From Deltaproteobacteria bacterium (GTDB taxonomy: Bacteria; Bdellovibrionota; JACOXK01): DNA of 64,000 nucleotides. Position 1 is the stretch's first letter. Each line of letters starts with the position of its first letter. Positions 59,594 through 64,000 of the stretch are shown here, piece by piece. The notes beneath the pieces are model-generated. The model was not told where the DNA came from, made no database searches, and saw nothing but the letters and a program-made list of their open reading frames with translations. The position numbers and the translations under genes were made by a program. The stretch spans positions 14,160-78,159 of the forward strand of contig JACPKQ010000003.1 in the NCBI GenBank assembly GCA_016186995.1, given 5' to 3'.

Positions 59594-60265
59594 ATGTTTA
59601 AAGAGTTTCTTAAATTATGGTCTCAAGAAAAAACACTTTTAGAAGAAATGAATGACATGTTCGATGAGATGCTTGAAAAGTCTGAAAAAAATTTTCATGA
59701 TGTCACAGAAGCTCTTTTTTTAGGGGGAAATTTACCTCAATTGAAGGTGCAGGTGCGAGCTGAAGATCATGAAATTAATAAACTAGAACAAGCTATCCGA
59801 AGAAAAATTGTGACCCATTTAAGTGTTGGCATTTCTTCGTTAGCTAATATTAATACGGGGCTTATTCTTATGAGTGTTGTTAAGGATGTTGAAAGAATTG
59901 GAGATTATGCAAAAAATATTTTTGAAGTTTTTGAAAAAACATCTATTCTTCAAGAAGACGCTTATCATGATCGGTTGTTAGAAATTAGAAATACTATTTT
60001 AGAAACATTTAAAGATGTTAAATTTTCTTATAAAGAAAGTAACGAGGCCAGGGCGCGTACTGCTATTAGTGTTGTATCTCAATATAAAGACAAGTGCGAT
60101 GCTATTGTTGAAGAGCTTTTAGATAATCCAGTTCAATTTGCTGTTGCTTATGCACTTTTAGCGCGTTTTTTCAAAAGAACTTTAGGGCATTTGGGCAATA
60201 TTGCTACAAGTGTTGTCATGCCTCTTGATAAGTTAGATTATTTAGATGAAAAGAGTTTAGCTTAA
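59594..60265 (+). CDS. PhoU-like regulatory protein
   Basis: This 223-residue all-helical protein has the PhoU-type metal motif VKDVERIGDYAKNIFEVF and a second helix repeat with RTAISVVSQYKDKCDAIVEE. It lacks any membrane segment. In the family, such proteins control phosphate uptake and can be fused to NptA transporters. Here they are separate genes in one operon. It ends one base before the reductase gene. Confidence 0.85.
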   Translation: MFKEFLKLWSQEKTLLEEMNDMFDEMLEKSEKNFHDVTEALFLGGNLPQLKVQVRAEDHEINKLEQAIRRKIVTHLSVGISSLANINTGLILMSVVKDVERIGDYAKNIFEVFEKTSILQEDAYHDRLLEIRNTILETFKDVKFSYKESNEARARTAISVVSQYKDKCDAIVEELLDNPVQFAVAYALLARFFKRTLGHLGNIATSVVMPLDKLDYLDEKSLA

Positions 60266-60266
60266 A

Positions 60267-60896
60267 ATGAGTTCTATTCCTAAAATAACTGCCGAAATTG
60301 TTCAAAAAAAAAATCTCACTCCAGAACTTTGGATTTTATGGCTTAAACCATCACAAAAATTTGAATGGCAACCAGGACAGTATTGCACTTTGGGTTTTGA
60401 AGGTACCGAAAGACCTTATTCTATTTGTAGTGCTCCTAGTGAAGGTATTGTTGAACTCTTCTTAGAAGTTGTTCCGGAAAATCTCAAAACAGAAAGATCT
60501 CTGACCCCTAAACTTTTAGAATTAGATGTAGGCACTCACATTGAAATGAGAGCGCACGCGAAGGGTAGGTTTTTGGTGGATAAAACGTGTACGACACGAG
60601 TCATGGTCGCAACTGTTACAGGTATTGCTCCTTTCATCAGTATGATTCGAGCTCACATGGAAGGATATTATGGAGAATGTAAAAAGCCTTTTTATATTTT
60701 CCAAGGAGTGAGTTATATGGATGAGTTTGGTTATGAAGAAGAACTTAAAAGATATCATGCTAAAGGGAAGGTTTATTATGTTCCTACAGTCAGCCGTCCA
60801 CAAGAGCCTAGAAACAAAGCATGGCGTGGAGAAATAGGACGGGTTAATGAAATTTTAGATCGTTATTTTAAAAAATTAGCAATTCAACCCATTTAA
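60267..60896 (+). CDS. Ferredoxin/flavodoxin-NADP+ reductase, C-terminally truncated
   Basis: The FAD domain has QPGQYCTLGFEG and the FAD-binding RPYS (R49, Y51, S52). The NAD(P) domain shows MVATVTGIAPFISMIR, then FYIFQGVSYMDEFGYEEEL and YYVPTVSRPQ. At 209 aa it is about 30-40 residues short of the usual length, and the CGxPxM motif and C-terminal aromatic tail are missing. A matching tail is visible downstream in another frame (60881-60955). The protein may be inactive or reduced in activity. It follows the PhoU-like gene by one base. Confidence 0.8.
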   Translation: MSSIPKITAEIVQKKNLTPELWILWLKPSQKFEWQPGQYCTLGFEGTERPYSICSAPSEGIVELFLEVVPENLKTERSLTPKLLELDVGTHIEMRAHAKGRFLVDKTCTTRVMVATVTGIAPFISMIRAHMEGYYGECKKPFYIFQGVSYMDEFGYEEELKRYHAKGKVYYVPTVSRPQEPRNKAWRGEIGRVNEILDRYFKKLAIQPI

Positions 60897-60955
60897 AAAC
60901 AACACTGGTTCCGAAAGGATTTCATGTGAGAACCGAAGCTTATTTTAACGTTTAA
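60881..60955 (+). pseudogene. Displaced C-terminal tail of the NADP reductase
   Basis: In the -1-type frame relative to the reductase, the sequence after its stop reads LKTTLVPKGFHVRTEAYFNV and then a stop. The block PKGFHVRTEAYF is what one expects at the end of Fpr-like reductases. The intervening CGxPxM-coding sequence is absent, so a deletion with loss of frame explains the truncated gene. Confidence 0.55.
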
Positions 60956-62037
60956 AACCTAATCTTATAAGTCCAGTCATTATACCAGCTGGAAAGAATG
61001 TTATCGGTTAAAATTTCTTCTTTTTTCTTGAAGGGTATTCCTGAGCTTCTATGGCCTACAAAAAGCAATATAGGAATAAATAACTGAAAAAGATTAATGT
61101 TTATTTCTTGATGTGAATAAGAGCTATCAGCATTATCAAAATGTGAGCCAGCAATAATGAGGCGGGGAATAGTATCAAATCTTTCTAAAAATTCTTGTAT
61201 GAATTGAGTTCTTTTCTGGCTGATTTTTTCCCCTGCCATGCTCATATAAGTTTGAAGAAGGTTGTGAGGTAGATTATCAGAAAACCTCATTAAAAAGAGC
61301 GATGCTATAAAAAAGTTATCATGTTGCTGACCCAGCATTTTTTCACTCAATGTAAGCTCTAAAATGTGTTTAATTTCTTCCGGTTTTAATTCAATTATTC
61401 TTTTTCCTGGAAAGTAGGGTCTTTGCCAGTAAGCAAAATGCATGAGTGCTCGGGCCCATTGTGCAGGCTTGTTTTTATAATTTCGGATGATGTAGAAAAC
61501 TGATTCTGAATGATTTATTTTTCCAATAGCCTCAAGAGTTTTTGTGAAGATACTATCTTTAAAATAGTGACTTTGAAATTCAAGACTGTTTTCAAGTATG
61601 TGCCTTAACAAAGAGTGTAAATGAGGAAGTGCATATTCAATTTGCAGTTCTGAAATAACTCCAAGAACACGATTGAGTCGATTGTATTGAGTTGTGAAAG
61701 TGCACAGATATGTATCTCTTTCATAAAGTAAGTCAATAATGAAAGATTTACCATATATTTCTTTCGAAATTTTTAAAAGACTTACTCGTAAAATATAAAC
61801 ATCTTCTTCTTCTTTTTCTAAAGAGAGAAGCATGTAATTTTTAAGAAGATGAATGTCTTCTTGGGTTTTTATAAGTTTAAGAGCTTCATCTAAGTTGTAA
61901 AACCGTTCTTTCTGGGACCTTTGTATTTGAAATTTTTCAAGGTGTGACTCTAAAGGTGAAACCTCTTGTGCAAAAAGAGGAGGCAAGAAAAAGACTCTTG
62001 TTAAAGAAGCTATAATAAAAACTTGAGACCACTTCAT
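60952..62037 (-). CDS. Secreted helical-repeat hypothetical protein
   Basis: The family is not recognised. A signal peptide (residues 1-24, SQVFIIASLTRVFFLPPLFAQ) suggests export. The mature part is almost all alpha-helical, with repeated units like ISELQIEYALPHLHSLLRHIL and KINHSESVFYIIRNYKNKPAQW, compatible with HEAT-type repeats. A hydrophobic turn and RSSGIPFKKKEEIL precede the C terminus (WYNDWTYKIRF). It is convergent with the reductase and overlaps its displaced tail by four bases. Confidence 0.65.
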   Translation of the reverse strand: MKWSQVFIIASLTRVFFLPPLFAQEVSPLESHLEKFQIQRSQKERFYNLDEALKLIKTQEDIHLLKNYMLLSLEKEEEDVYILRVSLLKISKEIYGKSFIIDLLYERDTYLCTFTTQYNRLNRVLGVISELQIEYALPHLHSLLRHILENSLEFQSHYFKDSIFTKTLEAIGKINHSESVFYIIRNYKNKPAQWARALMHFAYWQRPYFPGKRIIELKPEEIKHILELTLSEKMLGQQHDNFFIASLFLMRFSDNLPHNLLQTYMSMAGEKISQKRTQFIQEFLERFDTIPRLIIAGSHFDNADSSYSHQEININLFQLFIPILLFVGHRSSGIPFKKKEEILTDNILSSWYNDWTYKIRF

Positions 62038-62084
62038 ACTATGGAAAATGACTGCAAGTGTTATGCCACCATAGGAAAAAACTA

Positions 62085-62154
62085 AAGGAAAAAACTAAAA
62101 AAAGGAGAGGGTACCACGGGAGGGGATGTGTGGGAGGATGATCTCCCGTGGTAC
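62085..62154 (-). terminator. Long hairpin with T-run after the 62-64 kb gene
   Basis: GTACCACGGGAG (62111-62122) and CTCCCGTGGTAC (62143-62154) are perfect 12-base inverted repeats with a 20-base loop. Read on the minus strand, the stem is followed by CCTCTCCTTTTTTTAG and then more T-runs. It is 12 bases past the stop of the minus-strand gene, so it is a good terminator candidate. Confidence 0.6.
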
Positions 62155-62166
62155 TTTGAGTAAAGC

Positions 62167-63951
62167 TTAGCTTGCGTTCCCAACCTCTAGTGTAGCTATT
62201 TTCCAAGTTCCATCTGTTTGTTTTCTAAATTTTATTTTTGTTGAGGTTCCTGGAAAGTGAGCTACGGCATAATCCTTTTTAGGATAAGTAAAAGTTGCTT
62301 GATTTAAGAGTGCCCCTGGTAGTTTAGCAACTTCATTGCTGTGTTCTTTAAGCTGTCTTGCTAAGTCCTTTTTTAAAGGTTTTGCAAGGGCAACATGTTT
62401 GACGGTGTCTAGTTTTTTCTGAACAAATTCTTCTTGAGGTGTCGTTGCTAATTTCTGAACTCTATTTTTTTGTGTTCCAATTTCTTCAATCCGACCTGTG
62501 TAAAAGAGATCTTGCTTGTTCAAAGCATAATGATCTTTCTGAGTCTGCGTCCACGTTGTCATTCTTGTTTCTGGAAGAATTTTACAGAGCTCTGGTTTGT
62601 TCGTGGCACGAGCTACTTCACAGTCTTTAACATACTGCTGTCTTAAAGCATCGTATTTTTTATCTCGAAGTTTTTTCTGAAGATCAACTTCATCCTTAAT
62701 GGTTTGAAGTTCATCTTTGGAAAGACCTAATTCTGATTGAACAATTTTAGGTCTCAATTCTTTTTGCTGATTTTTTACTTTATTTTCTTGTTTTTCTAAA
62801 GCAGCCAAACGTTGTGGAATGCTTTCATAATGTTGTTTCACTCTTTCTTCAATGTTTTTTTTAAGTTCTTCAAGAGTCGGTACTTCTTTAACGAGGCGCT
62901 CACCATTCATTTTAAGTGTTAAATGAGTGAGGTCAAAAATCTTATCCATGTCATCAGCATTAAAATGATAGTTATCTTTAACGTCTTTAAGAAGTGAGGC
63001 CAGTTGATCTTTTAAGGTTTGACTGTATTCTTTGCGTTTTTCTGGGTCTAACTTGTCTTCTTCTTTCTGAGGAAGAAGAAGACGACTGACTGCAACCACT
63101 TCTCTTTTAATATTTTTCTTTGAGTCTTCTTCTTTCAGAAGTCCTTTAAAGTAAGTCCATGGAAGAAGTCCATGCTGAAGATAGCCGACTTCTTTTGTTT
63201 CTTTATTATAGGTTCTTACAGCGTCTATTTCAAAATTTTTCACTTCATCAACATCATCAACCCATACATTTTCTAACTTAACATTTTCGACACCTTGAAC
63301 TTCTAATTTTGTTTCATCAGAGAAATATTCTTTTTGAACTTCAACCCACTCTTTGCCTTCTTCATTGGGTGTTCTGACAAGCCAGCTCAGCTTTTCATCT
63401 TTAACACCCTGAAAAGCATAGGTTTCTTTAAATGTTTTGTTTCCTTCCAAGACTTGAAACTCAATCCAATCTCCTTTACGAAGCGTTTTTTGAACATAAG
63501 TTTTTGCATAGTCTTCTGCGTCAGTGTTGTCTGTTTTTGAAGTGACAAACTGAACACTCACGATGTCTTTAAGAGCAATTTTTGAAGATGTTCCATTTTG
63601 TAAAGCCACATCCCACACAGCTTCTTCTGATAAATAACCAAGAAGTGCTTTTCTAGCATCCGTCCTTATGACGGTAAGCAAAAGTTTTTTATCTTCGTAT
63701 TTGACTGGGTAAAAAAGGAGACTGTGAATGTCTCCAACAGGAATTTTCATTTGAAACTCTCCATTGCCGACATCTTTTGAAACAGAAAGTAGAAAATCGT
63801 TCTCGCTTCCTAAGGTGAGTGAGATCGTTTGCTCAGGGTTACTCAATTGTACTTGATATCCTGGTCCCCATGTTGCTGCTTTAGTTAAATGTACATTAAG
63901 CACAATGTGAAATAAAAAAACAAAAGTTAAAATCCATCTTCTCATCATCAT
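62167..63951 (-). CDS. Large secreted hypothetical protein
   Basis: The family is not recognised. I chose the ATG at 63951, after AAGGAG. A TTG at 63969 would place the ribosome site inside the gene. The N terminus (RRWILTFVFLFHIVLNVHLTKAA) is a signal peptide. The first ~250 residues are beta-rich (GPGYQVQLSNPEQTISLTLG, KLENVWVDDVDEVKNFEID). The second half is a long Lys/Glu/Gln-rich helical region, probably coiled coil (LEELKKNIEERVKQHYESIP, LAALEKQENKVKNQQKEL). The C terminus returns to strands (FPGTSTKIKFRKQTDGTWKI). A cell-surface or periplasmic structural role is possible. It has no visible partners in the window. Confidence 0.65.
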   Translation of the reverse strand: MMMRRWILTFVFLFHIVLNVHLTKAATWGPGYQVQLSNPEQTISLTLGSENDFLLSVSKDVGNGEFQMKIPVGDIHSLLFYPVKYEDKKLLLTVIRTDARKALLGYLSEEAVWDVALQNGTSSKIALKDIVSVQFVTSKTDNTDAEDYAKTYVQKTLRKGDWIEFQVLEGNKTFKETYAFQGVKDEKLSWLVRTPNEEGKEWVEVQKEYFSDETKLEVQGVENVKLENVWVDDVDEVKNFEIDAVRTYNKETKEVGYLQHGLLPWTYFKGLLKEEDSKKNIKREVVAVSRLLLPQKEEDKLDPEKRKEYSQTLKDQLASLLKDVKDNYHFNADDMDKIFDLTHLTLKMNGERLVKEVPTLEELKKNIEERVKQHYESIPQRLAALEKQENKVKNQQKELRPKIVQSELGLSKDELQTIKDEVDLQKKLRDKKYDALRQQYVKDCEVARATNKPELCKILPETRMTTWTQTQKDHYALNKQDLFYTGRIEEIGTQKNRVQKLATTPQEEFVQKKLDTVKHVALAKPLKKDLARQLKEHSNEVAKLPGALLNQATFTYPKKDYAVAHFPGTSTKIKFRKQTDGTWKIATLEVGNAS

Positions 63952-64000
63952 CCTTCTCCTTTTTTTCAAAAAAATTAAAATGTGGCAATTTTTCGCGCAC

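Noticed and set aside
1-64000. CRISPR array
   Set aside because: No regularly spaced repeat-spacer pattern was seen. The only tandem repeat (2700-2760) has no spacers and lies away from any cas gene. The DUF2779 protein has a Cas4-like half but no cas neighbours.

Overview
The window is AT-rich chromosomal DNA from a diderm (Gram-negative-type) bacterium. The envelope genes show this: LptD, an AsmA-like protein, a LolC/E-type permease, a TolC/RND efflux pair and lipoproteins with lipobox signals. The housekeeping genes (tig-clpP-clpX-lon, gap-pgk-tpiA-secG, accD-folC-lptD, rnc-der, maf-dusB) fit a proteobacterial or deltaproteobacterial-grade/Bdellovibrionota-like lineage. The exact taxon cannot be fixed from sequence reading alone. 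Small palindromic repeats are scattered between genes and sometimes inside them.

Layout. 1-12.9 kb: the mnmA 3' end, rnc, der, an NSS amino-acid transporter with its tiny partner subunit, ychF, a putative zincin lipoprotein, a DEAD-box helicase, two deoxynucleoside kinases, rtcB-archease and an AmrS-like radical SAM enzyme. 12.9-18.8 kb: lipoprotein-export permease and a large AsmA-like protein. 18.8-19.2 kb: two palindromic elements. 19.3-27.6 kb: accD-folC-lptD-pabA-like, then the glycolytic run gap-pgk-tpiA-secG and tRNA-Leu(GAG).

28-35 kb is an accessory signalling cluster. It holds a secreted SixA-like phosphatase, a membrane histidine kinase, an H-NOX haem-NO sensor, a soluble PAS histidine kinase, two stand-alone receiver proteins, an XRE repressor with a palindromic operator candidate, and a membrane kinase-like protein that lacks its phospho-accepting histidine. 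tRNA-Arg(TCG) follows, then fur with a Fur box, then a divergent TolC/RND pair with no adaptor gene.

40.3-45.4 kb is the most unusual stretch. tRNA-Leu(TAG) carries two tandem integrated elements that share the same left end, right end and 23-bp tRNA-derived core. One is a ~208-bp non-coding derivative. The other is ~4.8 kb and carries a MunI-like restriction-modification system with a control protein, a DUF2779 nuclease-like protein, a HAD phosphatase and a small basic protein. No integrase is encoded inside either.

45.4-64 kb: a secreted caspase/gingipain-like protein, maf, dusB, a patatin, the tig-clpPX-lon proteolysis block with readable promoters and a strong terminator, two lipoproteins, a Xer recombinase, a Na/phosphate symporter with a PhoU-like partner, a C-terminally truncated ferredoxin-NADP reductase whose lost tail is still visible downstream, and two secreted proteins of unknown function.
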